Shown here in pieces: positions 35,498-46,446 of a DNA stretch of 64,000 nt; the stretch's first letter is position 1; each line of letters starts with the position of its first letter. The notes beneath the pieces were generated by a model that saw only the letters and a program-made list of their open reading frames with translations, was not told the origin of the DNA and ran no database searches. The position numbers and the translations under genes are program-made. The DNA is from Plasmopara viticola (Eukaryota > Oomycota > Peronosporomycetes > Peronosporales > Peronosporaceae): positions 1,333,443-1,397,442 of the forward strand of contig MBPM02000002.1 of the NCBI GenBank assembly GCA_001695595.3. The letters run 5' to 3'.

Positions 35498-36010
35498 CTT
35501 TTACGAAGTGACGGGTATTGATTCTGAATTGTATATAATAGAATGGATTGTGACTGGAATGGTTGGACTTTTTTTTCATGTTGCACTTAGGAAAAGTACG
35601 CGCAAACGATGCCTCTTCAATACTCGCTTCATGGTATCTACGAACTGGAATGAAGGGAATTGTTACGCTTACGAAATATCTTCTTTTGCGTGCCGGCCGT
35701 CTGCTAGCTCAGATAGCGGACGATGTTAAGCTCGAGAAAGATGAGGTGGAAGCCACTGCTCCAGAAGTTACTGCAAAGCAGTTTACCATGGCGATCTATC
35801 GACGGCAACACCGAGCAAGGTCGAAGTGCGGCTTCAGAAACGTTTGTTTGATCGAGCGATATTGATTGATGCACCACGTGAACGGCAAGGGCGACACTTC
35901 ACAAAGTTCAAGCAGAAAAATGCCGAAGTATTTTCTGGTATTTGCGTTGGTGCACGAGATGATATATTAAAATCTAAACAGTACTTTAATATTAATACTC
36001 TATGGTACAA
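35498..36010 (+). mobile_element. repeat unit with HE-motif ORF (copy 4)
   Basis: It directly abuts the outer end of the right arm. Starting with CACTTTTACGAAGTG (about 35498) it is collinear with the nested copy at 21235-21880. It reads LLAQIADDVKLEKDEVEATA near 35700-35760 and then, in changing frames, RLFDRAI, DAPRERQG and FALVHEMIY followed by a stop. The second His of HExxH is lost here. Confidence 0.55.
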
Positions 36011-39000
36011 TTACTTACAGCTTTTTGATGTATCTGGTGACTATTTATAGGCATACTAGCTAGAGTGAGCACATGACCACTAAATTTGACGAAAAAAGCA
36101 GTCATCTTTGTTGCTCTTTGTCATGAATAAAATATCTGCTATACAGCTTAAGACTGTTGAGGCTTGAGCGCGGTTACTCGATGTCGCCCTCAACTCGCCC
36201 TTGCATCAGTGCAGTGCCAATGACAAAGTTGGATGTATCACAGACGACACCTAATTGCCATTATGAAGCCGGCAAATCTAGTCAGAGGAAACTGTCAGAC
36301 GCCCCTCTTTGTTGGACTTTTTAAACCCAATTTTATCCTACTTGAAAAGACCGGACAGTAGCCTGACCACCTCAGCGTAAATTGCACCATATATAGAAAG
36401 TAGCTTGCAAGCACAAGCCGGTTTTTATGCCTTCACAGCTCAGTGAAATTGGCCAATACGCAATGGCTTTAACCTTAGCGAGTTCATCCCGAAGGCAACG
36501 CTTTCTTGAAAACAAAGATGTGCACATGTCTCAACTAATAATTTTTTTTTGTGCTCACGCACACAAGCACCGCTCCAGTCGATTTCACGTCTGTCTTGTC
36601 AGAGCCATCAGGGCATCAACGGAAATGTGTGATTGCGGTCGATGGTACTTCATCCTATCGAATATAAAGTTCATCATACTCGCTGACTAAGTTAAGTGCG
36701 CTGTACATTGCATATTTCGTCATGCTATTTCGCAATACATTTTGTGTAAGAAAGAGACATTTGTACCGGAAAATGGCTCTTTTTAGCTTACCGAAATTCG
36801 TAAGATGCGCCACTTGACTTTTGGCTTTCTGAGAAAGAAAGCCTTTTCAGTTTAGCCATTCTCGCATCGTACTTTGCTTAAATGAATGCACAAATGACAT
36901 CACATTATTTTTTTGGCAAACTCTAATGTCGTGTCGCGCAGTAGTCGGCCTATGGAGCCGACTTTATCTTGTAACGTCCCTAGTTAAGATAGCAGCGTCA
37001 AAGGGAATTTACATCAAAGACTAATGCTGCAAATTCGAATAGTTTTTCGAGGCCAGATGTCCACTCCATTCACTAGGTGCCTCCTTACTATCCGCCAAGA
37101 CCACTTCACTCAACAGCGATAAGAAGTTGATTGCTTCTTCAGGTACCAAGGTCGCTGTTTTGTCTATGCCGGCTTCACAAAACTCTCGAGCCCAGTGAGA
37201 AAATATCGTCCTGCTCAACCAGAGCATTCATGGCAGGAAGGGTTCGGGCTTACCTTGCCTTTGACTGCAATGACATTCCCCTTTTAAGGGTGGTTCAATC
37301 ATTCTATCGTTGCTTACCGACATGTCCATTTCGGACTCTTCCCTTTCAAGACAAGAGAATCTACGCTTCTTGATGAGCGCCATGCTTTGCCAAACTCACG
37401 TCCACGACTTTGCCTGAACGTTTTGGGTAGTGTTTGCATTGAATTATTCGTGTACAGACTTATATGCTTCGGCATTTAGCAACAATCTGTGCTAATAAGA
37501 GCTCCCTGTCAGCGGAATATGTGCCGATACACATTTGTGCGTCCCGGATGCCTCAACCTTGGGCCGACTATACCATGCAGGGCGTAGACGTAGCGCTACA
37601 GGAAGCGCTTTCCTCAGCAAGCGTTGCCCATGCTACTCGACGTGCATCCTTGGTAGTCTTTGCTCCCTTGCCCTACAGTCGTACTTTACAAGGTATGCGG
37701 TAAACGGTGTTCTTGACTCGTTCATGAGGTGAACGAATGCCTCGTGACTTCACATGCATCGTCATGGCCTACAAACAATCCGTTCTGGTAGAACCCGTAT
37801 CGAGCGCTACACACTTTGCCGCGACACGAGCTCCAGGACGGCCTCGCTCACAATGTCATTTCGTGGCCAACAACGAATCATACTATAGTATGCCGTGCTG
37901 TTCATGACGAGCGTTGCTCAGTAAAATACGTGCTACTGCACTGGAGTCAGCAGAGCCTTGCACATATTAAAGAATTCAGAGGCCATGTCTGGCACTCATG
38001 GCATGCGATTGGTGCTTTGTACTACTCGGAGAGCAATATACCACTTCACACGAAGTGGTAGGGCTTCACTTATACTGACTTGACTTAGCGCAAGCCATAC
38101 AATCACTGGCATGCAGCAAATGCTGCTTCCTTCGTGCATTTCTCAGCAGGTAGACATGCCTTCCGTATATTTGACTCCTGTTCTCATAACCTTTCCCAAT
38201 ATTTTGATATCCAGTTCATTTGCTGATTTAGCTAGAATTTTGCGCCAATAGCTTCTCTTCTCCCTATCAAAATTAAGTTTTTGACACATCGAAGTCCCGC
38301 TTTGGTATCATTAAAGGTCGCTGACCTCTAATCAGCCCGGATATGTAGAGCTCATGCCACGTGATACTTAAAATGAGATCATACCTCGTATCTAGGTTCA
38401 AGAACAGACTGCAATTGACGCTATAGCTTGGGAAATTTGGCATCTAGATCCGCTGGAATTTTTCCGACATACCAGTCGTTAAGAAACATTGGCATCGTCA
38501 CCCTGGTGTGCTTTTACCAATCTAGCATAGATTTTAATTTTCTTAGCGGCAGAGTGCCTTGTAATTCCCCAGGGCTATTTAAAGCAGTCAATGGCTTTCT
38601 ATAACCCTAATGTATTTCTTAGCAGTCGGAATGCCAGAATTGAAAGCGCAATTCGTTTTTGATGGCATGGGGGGTGCTCGAGGTCAAGCGCTTTTGAATG
38701 CGGCAAGACAAGCAATTGTGTCTCTGGCTATATTGAAGCTTCGTGAGCTAGCATACGAATACGCTTTTACGTAGATTTGGCTTCGTTTTTTCTCTTGGGA
38801 TGATCTACAACGTCAGCTGACGCAATCTCCCAAGTTTGCGCATAATGTGGGAACTCTTCCTTACGTTCCACAAGCTTAATATAATCTGGTGAAGTACGAG
38901 CTTTAGTGAATGAGATGGTCAAAAATATAAGGTAACAATCATCATCTTCATGGATGGACTTTGCCCGGGTCCGACCCAGATAAATACACCTGTCCTCTAT

Positions 39001-42000
39001 TAGAGAGTCCGCGAAAGCGGTTTCAAATGACTGATCGGTGGCACGAGTAGAAGAGGGTAAAAAAAAGTGGGATCATTAAAACATATCTTCCTAATGCATC
39101 TCAGTATGCTGATAGTAAGAGGTAGACTTCTGATCTGGGGGCCAGCACTTGGGCACCTGTCGGTGTTTCTTATGTTGTGTTTCCCATTTTTTTTTGTTTG
39201 TGGTGTCATGTGTCAAGCGCGCTAAGATCCAGGTTCATGGCCAACCATTCCTTGGAAATATCGCGGAGAGAATACAACACTATCTTTTTGCAAGTCATAT
39301 TAACAGGGGAGAATTGGGTTTAGTTTGAGCCTCCGCAAGCAATTATAGGTATGGGTCAGCACAGACTTAGACAAATTAAACGATGTTGAAACAGAGGCGA
39401 AGATCTGTTTACAGAAGAAAATTACGACAAAAATTAGGCCTTACTATCTATCTGCACAAGTACAAAACTATTCATGTGCGAAGCATCTGACAAATAGTCA
39501 AAAATAGAACATTATGTGGTATTGGGAAAGCCAGTACCAAATTACTCTGCAAGACATACGAGTTATTGCAGTTTGGTAAGTATGGACATGATCGAGTCAT
39601 CGTGCTGCAGTCCACACAGCTTAGAAGCTGTCCAAAAGAATTGCTTTGCTCAATCCAACGAGGTGCATGCCATTAAGTGCACACTAGCAAAGTGTTGAGT
39701 GCATTTATTGAGCTCAAGCTCTTTGCAGTCTGACATGACCATTCATCCCTGAGGACGGCACTAATAACTTCTTTCTATCTCAAGGATGGGTAAGCAAGTT
39801 GTTATATCTGCAATATATAACTTTTGTACTTACTACAGGCCTGGCAAATCTAATAAGCGAGTCACCGCACTTTTGCGTACGCCAGATTATGAGCTCAAAT
39901 ACATTAGCAAGACTAAAGCTCTACCGCCGAGCAAATCAGTCAGACTATAAATGGACATTTCTTTAGAGTCTTTCTTGCAACTTTTCGACGCAGGTGAATA
40001 TGTAAAGCTCTAGCGGCTAGTACATTAACATGGATCGTAGTTGCATAGATACCAGTATAGACGGTCTGTTAACCATACGGGAAATCGGAGGGATATAAAA
40101 AAACGCACCGAAATCACCAAAATACAAGGAAACACATACATTTCAATTCACAATATGCTTCAATTAGCAGTTATTTATGGTGAAATACATTTTCCACCTT
40201 TTTATATGTAAGGATGACCCCGGGGTTGGTAAGTATGTAAGATCGGTCAACTACCAAAGAGTCAATGACCAGCGCAGTGCTTAAATTCTTTACAAAATTT
40301 TTGAGGCCGGTGATCGAACAAAAGGCGATAAGCCTAACTTGTGTGTCTTTGAGAATGAGGTGACAACAAGGGTGTTGTAGTGTTTGTGTGCTACCCAAGC
40401 GAAATAGTACGTTTAGTAACTACTTCAGTGACTGAGAGCCAAACAGCAAAAGTTTTAGCAAATTTGTAATAAGACCTTGCGCAGCTTTCCCGAGTCGACA
40501 GCTGTAAAATGATGTTCTGGGCACGACACTGTTAAATAATGGCTTGCGATTGATTGCTGCGATTCCGCAACCATTGTCCAGTAGTTCGGAGCCTAAACAG
40601 TAGACTACCTTGAAGAAATGACAAGACTGAACGATCATCAAAGGCACTCTGCGCAGTATGTGAGCTGAGGATGACTTCGTGGATCGCAAATTTATTGGCG
40701 ATCGTGTTTGGACTCAGTAATTTGAATCACGCACGGACAGGACAAAAATTGACGAAGGCATCAAAATTTTTGTTTTCTCTCTTTTATTAGTGAAAATGAA
40801 GCTTGAACACTCATTTGTTTTCCTCGTTTATGAAGTCAGTCAAATTTTCTTATCAATATTGTTTTTGACTTCGCGTAAAACTGGCTGAAAAGCAAAAAGT
40901 AGATCAAATGATGCGACTGCTTTCTTACAACCAAAAAAAATTATTCGACAACTCGGAATTAGTTAATGGGACTAACACATTGCCAAATTTTAAAAGTGGA
41001 TTCTTAGCAGTAAGTTTCTTGGGAAACACAATAAAACGTCGTTTCGTCGACGCTTTCACGAACCTGGAAAAATATAGACCGTCGACTTTTTTAAATGATA
41101 TCGACACCCCTAACATTTGTGTAGACCGCTGTAAAAGATTTTCAGATCCTCAAAAGCCTTAAGTCTCATATGAGTACTAAAGGACCCGGCTCCTCTTCAA
41201 AGCCTTCTCCCCGCACGCAGTACACATAGCCACTTCTGTAAATGTAAGGACCACGCGCCCTTTAAACAAGCGACCATGCCTAGAACTCACATGAAAAAAA
41301 TAACCTTTGGCGCAGTTCGGACCTAACGCTAGCGGGACCTTCTGACTGAGGATTCATTAAGAACACGACTGAGAAGTCTCGTAATCCTTTAAAGATCCCG
41401 CATCACCCTCACGAAGCCAAGGCTAAATTGTTAGGCCAACTTCGAGAGAAAGTCTCATGAGCGTTTACTTGGTTGCACACGAGCTGCTGCTTCTCTTCAA
41501 CAGGCCAACTGATCTACAATAAAAGCAACCTCTTTCGGTGCTTATTTGATAGCCAAGGCGAGCCGCAGAGTAATGGAAAGTGCGTTGGTTTGCAAAAGTG
41601 CTGAGGGTTACTTGTGAAGTGGAGCGGTTACCCTGCTACTCTGATCCTGCTAGAGGCCATTGACTGGCTCCGAAATGACTACTCAAAAGCAGTTGCAATC
41701 CGGGCTTAGATAGAATACAAATATTATATTGGCCGCACGTTCGTGGATGTGTGCTTTCAATTGGTTAGGTATATGAATTGCATGCCAAACATTCGAAATT
41801 CAACATTGATATGGATTGCAGGATCGCGGACACGATACTCATTTAGGCGCTGGTTGTGGTGCAGCCTTTGGCGTGACGTAGCCTTAGTTGCAGTATCTCT
41901 AATGCGGATGCCCCTTTGATGCGAAAGCAAATTTCATGTTTGCTGACTTGGTCATATAACGACTCCTTCTATGCTGCCTTTCGTATTATAGAAGTCTATG

Positions 42001-42060
42001 TAGGGAAGGATGCAAAGGGCTATTCCATGAAACCAAACTTTTTATGTGAAATGATGGAAT
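36011..42060. other. gene-poor DNA, no gene recognised
   Basis: About 6 kb of AT-rich sequence with short ORFs on both strands (up to about 90 codons). None has a recognisable domain, and no splice-linked series could be built. It is probably decayed transposon sequence, but I could not read RT, integrase or transposase motifs in it. Confidence 0.45.
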
Positions 42061-42154
42061 CTCGTTAAGACGGAGTGGCTTATAATGCCCGACAGACCAG
42101 CTACACTCTCGTTAAGACGGAGTGGCTTATAATGCCCGAGAGACCAGCTACACT
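42061..42154 (+). repeat. 47-bp tandem duplication
   Basis: 42061-42107 and 42108-42154 are identical except for one base (GACAGACC against GAGAGACC). Such near identity in an otherwise decayed region points to a recent duplication. Confidence 0.92.
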
Positions 42155-42551
42155 TATTTTATTCGGCTAACAAGCGAAATGGGGTTGATCCCTGCGATAA
42201 GTTGCTAAGCAAAAGTTTAAGGTAAGCTGGAAGCACATGCAAACTTCATGAAGTTAGTCAGCCTTTAAATTCGCGCTTGATTTAAATAATCATCCATCAA
42301 TTCGTTGCTTCAATCGACGACTCATATTTTTGCCACTAACTCATGCCTGCACTCTTATCAAGCAAACGTGCCTCGAGCATCGTGCCTATAGTCATGATTC
42401 TCTACAAAAACCATATAGTTAAGTTTTGCGCTATTTCTGCTTCGAAGCATTGATACCATTATTCGTTATAAATTGTATTTGGCGCATATGCCTTGTACAA
42501 CAACAAAAACAATATATTAAACCTTCTCGAGGATAACATCTGCCTTCTTAG

Positions 42552-42611
42552 ATGTTATGACTTTGAGCAGCGAAGCGCATGAGTGAGCTTCACTACTCAA
42601 AGTCACAACAT
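42552..42611. repeat. 19-bp inverted repeat (hairpin)
   Basis: 42552-42570 and 42593-42611 are complementary at 17 of 19 positions around ATGACTTTGAG / CTCAAAGTCA, with a 22-base loop. The loop itself carries a short palindrome-like GAAGCGCATGAGTGAGCTTC. This could be a transposon end or a small foldback; nothing links it to a gene. Confidence 0.75.
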
Positions 42612-42810
42612 TTAATACGAATCTCAAATCAAATATTTTCGCAAGTTTACTTACCAAGAAAACCCTATTTATTACCATTATCGCTCTTTAACGCTGCTTG
42701 TACCATCCACGACGAATAACTTGAATTTCAGCAGCTTTCTACGTTCATGACAAATCGCTGTCTCACTCGTGTCAGTAACCTTAGCATTGACATACACAAA
42801 CGATTTTCAA

Positions 42811-43660
42811 GGGAGCTGGTATCGACACTACCCTAGGTATCGTCCCCCCAGGTAAAAGCCACAAGTTCTCTTGAATAAGCTCCACACTCATCGTAGAATT
42901 AAAGTCGCATACCATACATCACACCCATACCCTGCTTGGAAATTTAAAAAATTGCATATTTTATATTTCACGAGAATAGCACAAGACTATATAAACAAAA
43001 CAAGGAGCCACCTCATTGAACCCCACTGCGCGTAGCGCGTCGCGACGATGGGCAAGTGCTTTTTTATGACCCTCTTCGTTACATGATCCAGTCTTCTTCG
43101 CCTCGTTTCGCCCGAAACAAACTACTCAAACGCCGAGGGATCTTTAGGTGTGCATGAAGACCCTTGGTGGCGTCCTCGTTCTCGTAGATTTTCCTTGAAG
43201 GGGCACCATCCTTACAAAGAGAAATATTTTGTGCTTTTGATCCATAGTCATGTGTCTTGCCTCCGAAAATGCCGCCAAATCTTCGGTGGCGTCGTGGTTG
43301 TGATTTGCGTCATTAACGGTTACACTCCAACTCTGCGCGTGATCTTCGTCCAGAGTCTGCGTAATAACAACTGACCACGGACACTTGAGGAGACGTGTAG
43401 AAGTTTTTCGAGTACTCGACCCCTTTCTACTATATTCGCCGCCATAAACACATGCAAGCCACACCTTGCGGGTGTCTCCTTGCTTGTCATTCTTAGTCGT
43501 TCCCTTTTTTGTCTAATAAACTTCCCTTAGTGAAAAGAGTTTCGCAAGTCTGCGCGGGGGGTGGGGCCAATGGCATGTGGGTGTGGCAATTATTTAAGCG
43601 AATTTGTGGCTTATACCTGAAGGGGGTGGCGATACCTAGGGGGGTCGATACCGGCTCCCT
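42811..43660. mobile_element. MULE-type DNA transposon remnant with about 70-bp TIRs
   Basis: The left end begins GGGAGCTGGTATCGAC at 42811. The right end at 43660, read on the minus strand, begins AGGGAGCCGGTATCGAC. Both continue with CCTAGGTATCG and a C-rich block, then AAGCCACAA, so similarity extends about 70 bases inward. The flanks share TTCAA (42806-42810 and 43664-43668), a possible degraded target duplication. The element contains a MULE-type zinc-finger fragment on the minus strand, so this is an internally deleted Mutator-like element of 850 bases. Confidence 0.8.
43144..43464 (-). pseudogene. FAR1/WRKY-GCM1-type zinc finger of a MULE transposase, fragment
   Basis: The frame reads CVYGGEYSRKGSST, RKTSTRLLKCPWSVV and, after about 20 residues with a Trp, ANHNHDA. 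That gives the C...C...H-x-H ligand set (Cys5, Cys28, His55, His57 counted from the frame start) of the DNA-binding domain at the N terminus of Mutator-like transposases. The frame stays open upstream to about 43510 without an ATG, and there is no catalytic DDE core in the element. Only the DNA-binding part is left. Confidence 0.72.
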
Positions 43661-44061
43661 CCTTCAATAGTCCGCTAGTATATGTCATAAGCGCAAACAG
43701 CTCTGTACTAATAATACAATTTGAGCTTTTGATAATCGCATTGGCATTTCAAGTAGTAAGTAATCACACTGATCAAAGTCGATTGACGATACAGCCACAC
43801 CACACTTAATTAATGTTTGTCGAGTTCCGTCTTGCACTTGAAGAGGAGCAAAGTACCTGAGCAGGATTTGCGAAGGGCGTTAAGATGTATATGCGTGCGG
43901 TGAGACAAGGGCTCCTATGTGTATCGAGCCAGGTCCCGTCGAGCGGCTAGCCACTTAAGCCACAACGTTACTCATATCCGATGTAAATCTATCATAGCAT
44001 TGCAGAAATCAAAACTTTTTTGGCAAAAAAAATAAAATTAATCAATAGTTCAGTTCAGAAC
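43661..44061. other. intergenic, upstream of the SDR gene
   Basis: No ORF of interest. It must contain the promoter of the gene starting at 44062; no clear core element was identified. Confidence 0.5.
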
Positions 44062-45160
44062 ATGCTTCGTTTTGACAAGCGAGTCGCCATTGTCACAGGC
44101 TCCGGGGCCGGCCTCGGCCGTTGCTATGCGCTTCTTTTTGCTAAGCGTGGCGCCAACGTGTGCGTTAACTGCGTTGACCCTACTTTTTGTATTTGTGACG
44201 TCACTTTCACTTGACACTTGCTCATAAGTATTGTATGAAATAGAGTGGTCAATGACTTTGACCCGCATGCAGCAGACTCGGTCGTCAGTGAAATTAATGC
44301 CAAGGGTCAATATGAATTATAATATCAACAGGTGCTCAGGATTACAAAGCTTGCCTCACTACTATTTTATCTTGTGGCTGCAGGCGGTGCTGCGATCGCT
44401 AACTATAATTCAGTGACGGATGGCGAAAAGGTGGTAGCCACTGCGATCGAAAATTATGGCCGCGTGGACATTCTGGTAAACAACGCGGGTATTCTGTGTG
44501 ACAAGACGTTTGCCAAGATGACCAAGGCGCAGTGGAATCAAGTGCTCGATGTACATCTCCAAGGAAGTACGTCCTTCTTTAGTATTTATTTAAATGAGAT
44601 GGTCATGTGTTGACGTAAGAAAAACTTGCGCAGCGTTTGCGGTGACCCACGCGGCGTGGCCCTACATGTGCAAGCAGAAATACGGTCGTGTAGTTTTTGT
44701 TTCGTCGGTCAACGGTCTGTACGGTCAGTTTGGTCAGACCAATTACAGCTCGATGAAAGCTGCCATGACTGGGTTTGGCAAGTCACTGGCCAAAGAAGGT
44801 GCTCGGTCGAATATCAAGGTGAACATCGTCGCCCCAGGTGCTGGGTCGAAGATGACCGAATCCATCATGCCTGCAGACGTCGTGGCTAAGTGGAAACCCG
44901 AGTATGTGGCACCAACAATTGCTTATTTATGCCATGAGTCCGTACCGTGCTCGGGGAAGATCTTTGAAAGCGGCGGCGGCTTTGTCGCGCAGGTCAAGTA
45001 TGTGCGCAGTGCTGGTGTGTATTTCGACTTGGAGAAGGAGATGACACCCGAAGCTGTGCAGGCCAAGTTTGATCAAATCGCAGATTTCAGCAATGCCACG
45101 GATCCAGACGACGATGAGGAGACGCCGCAGCTTAAGCAGATCCTTAATGCTAAACTGTAG
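44062..45160 (+). CDS. peroxisomal-type short-chain dehydrogenase (3-hydroxyacyl-CoA dehydrogenase, MFE-2/HSD17B4-like)
   Basis: Four exons (44062-44159, 44244-44305, 44384-44566, 44634-45160) close in frame to 289 aa. It is a classical [11 protein letters not shown] at residues 12-19 for NAD(P), NNAGIL in the middle, and catalytic Ser139, Tyr152 and Lys156 (NYSSMK). The wording ([57 protein letters not shown]) matches the dehydrogenase part of peroxisomal multifunctional enzyme type 2, which oxidises 3-hydroxyacyl-CoA in beta-oxidation. The protein ends in Ala-Lys-Leu, a type 1 peroxisomal targeting signal. Here the dehydrogenase stands alone, without the hydratase and SCP2 domains of the animal enzyme. 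The next gene on the same strand starts 117 bases after the stop. Confidence 0.88.
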
Positions 45161-45277
45161 AGGTTGACGCACAAATATTGAAATGAATGTCACCTTCCGC
45201 TAAAGTGAATACTATGTAACATTTGTGTACCCTTCACGGATGTACTGATTCATTCGACGTAGACACGAGGGAGAGTG

Positions 45278-46252
45278 ATGATCCGTCTTAAAGCTAAGCA
45301 AGCGGAGAAGAAAGCTGAGGAGGAGGAAGCTGCAGCTGTTGCTGAAGCAGGTGACAATGCTCCGTCTGTGAAACCCAAGACGAAGATTCTGGGCGTAGGT
45401 CGCGGAAAACGCAGTGGGGTTAGCAAGGAGAAGAAGCGCACGCCAGGCGAAATCCGCATTCAAAAAGGTATATTCAATGCAAAGCATCCGTGTGCATCGC
45501 TTAACACCGAGAATGGCTCTAACTTGTTGCTTTCTGTTGAAGACATTGCGGAGTTGGATGGTGGCAAAACAGCAACGGTCGCTTTTCCAGAAGTTAATGA
45601 CCTTACATTGTTTAACGTCAAGGTGCGCGAAGATACTACTTGATTTCATGTCGTATGATGAGGGATGACGAGGCTGAATACAGATCGCAGTAGACACGGG
45701 ATTGTGGAAGGGCGCGTCTTACGATTTCAGCTTTAAAATTCCTCCGGTAGACTCGCAAGCGGTATTGTAATCTGTAGCTATATAACGAATGTACTCGTGC
45801 GTTAGATGTATCCCCATGACCCGCCCAAAGTTCGGTGCTTGACGAAAGTAGGCATCGAAACTGGCAATTTGCTGTATTGTGCTGTGCGATGTGACAGGCT
45901 AATACTTTTTCCTTGCAGATTTATCACCCAAATATTGACCTTGACGGCAACGTTTGCCTGAATATTTTGCGCGAAGACTGGAAACCCGTGCTCGACATCA
46001 ACTCGGTTATCTACGGCTTGATTTATTTGTTCTACGAACCAAATCCAGACGACCCGCTTAATAAAGGTTTGTTGTCCCACACCATTTTACCGAATGAGAT
46101 GAAACATGATTAATGAATTGTGCTTTTCATTGACAACAAATGCAGAGGCTGCAGAATTATTTCGAAACGACCCAAGACAATTCGCGGCAGTCGTGCACCG
46201 ATCTTTACGTGGATTCACCGTTCAAGGCATCGAATTCGAGCAGCTGATTTAA
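45278..46252 (+). CDS. UBC12: NEDD8-conjugating E2 enzyme UBC12
   Basis: Six exons (45278-45467, 45543-45622, 45684-45746, 45806-45847, 45919-46066, 46146-46252) close in frame to 209 aa. The UBC fold is complete: RIQKDIAEL, the YPHDPPKV loop, the HPN motif at 128-130, catalytic Cys138 in [15 protein letters not shown], and [11 protein letters not shown]...[31 protein letters not shown] is diagnostic of UBC12 rather than ubiquitin E2s. It passes NEDD8 from the NAE E1 to cullins. The N terminus begins [12 protein letters not shown], as in UBC12 peptides that dock on E1 and DCN1, and is followed by an extra Glu/Ala- and Lys-rich insert before the core. The start at 45278 is the ATG in an MIRLK context. 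Confidence 0.93.
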
Positions 46253-46446
46253 ACTCGCGCAGCCAGCAAAAATGGGTAATTTTCACTTGATCGTCGCTGT
46301 TGTTGTATAGTTTCGATTCGGCTGTATTTGCACCACATAATATTAGACAGCATTAATCGCAAATTATCAGCAAAAAAGTAAATTGACAGTTTTGTACATT
46401 ATCATTACTAAATACGGTATTTATCAATGCTTTTTCCACCAAGCAA

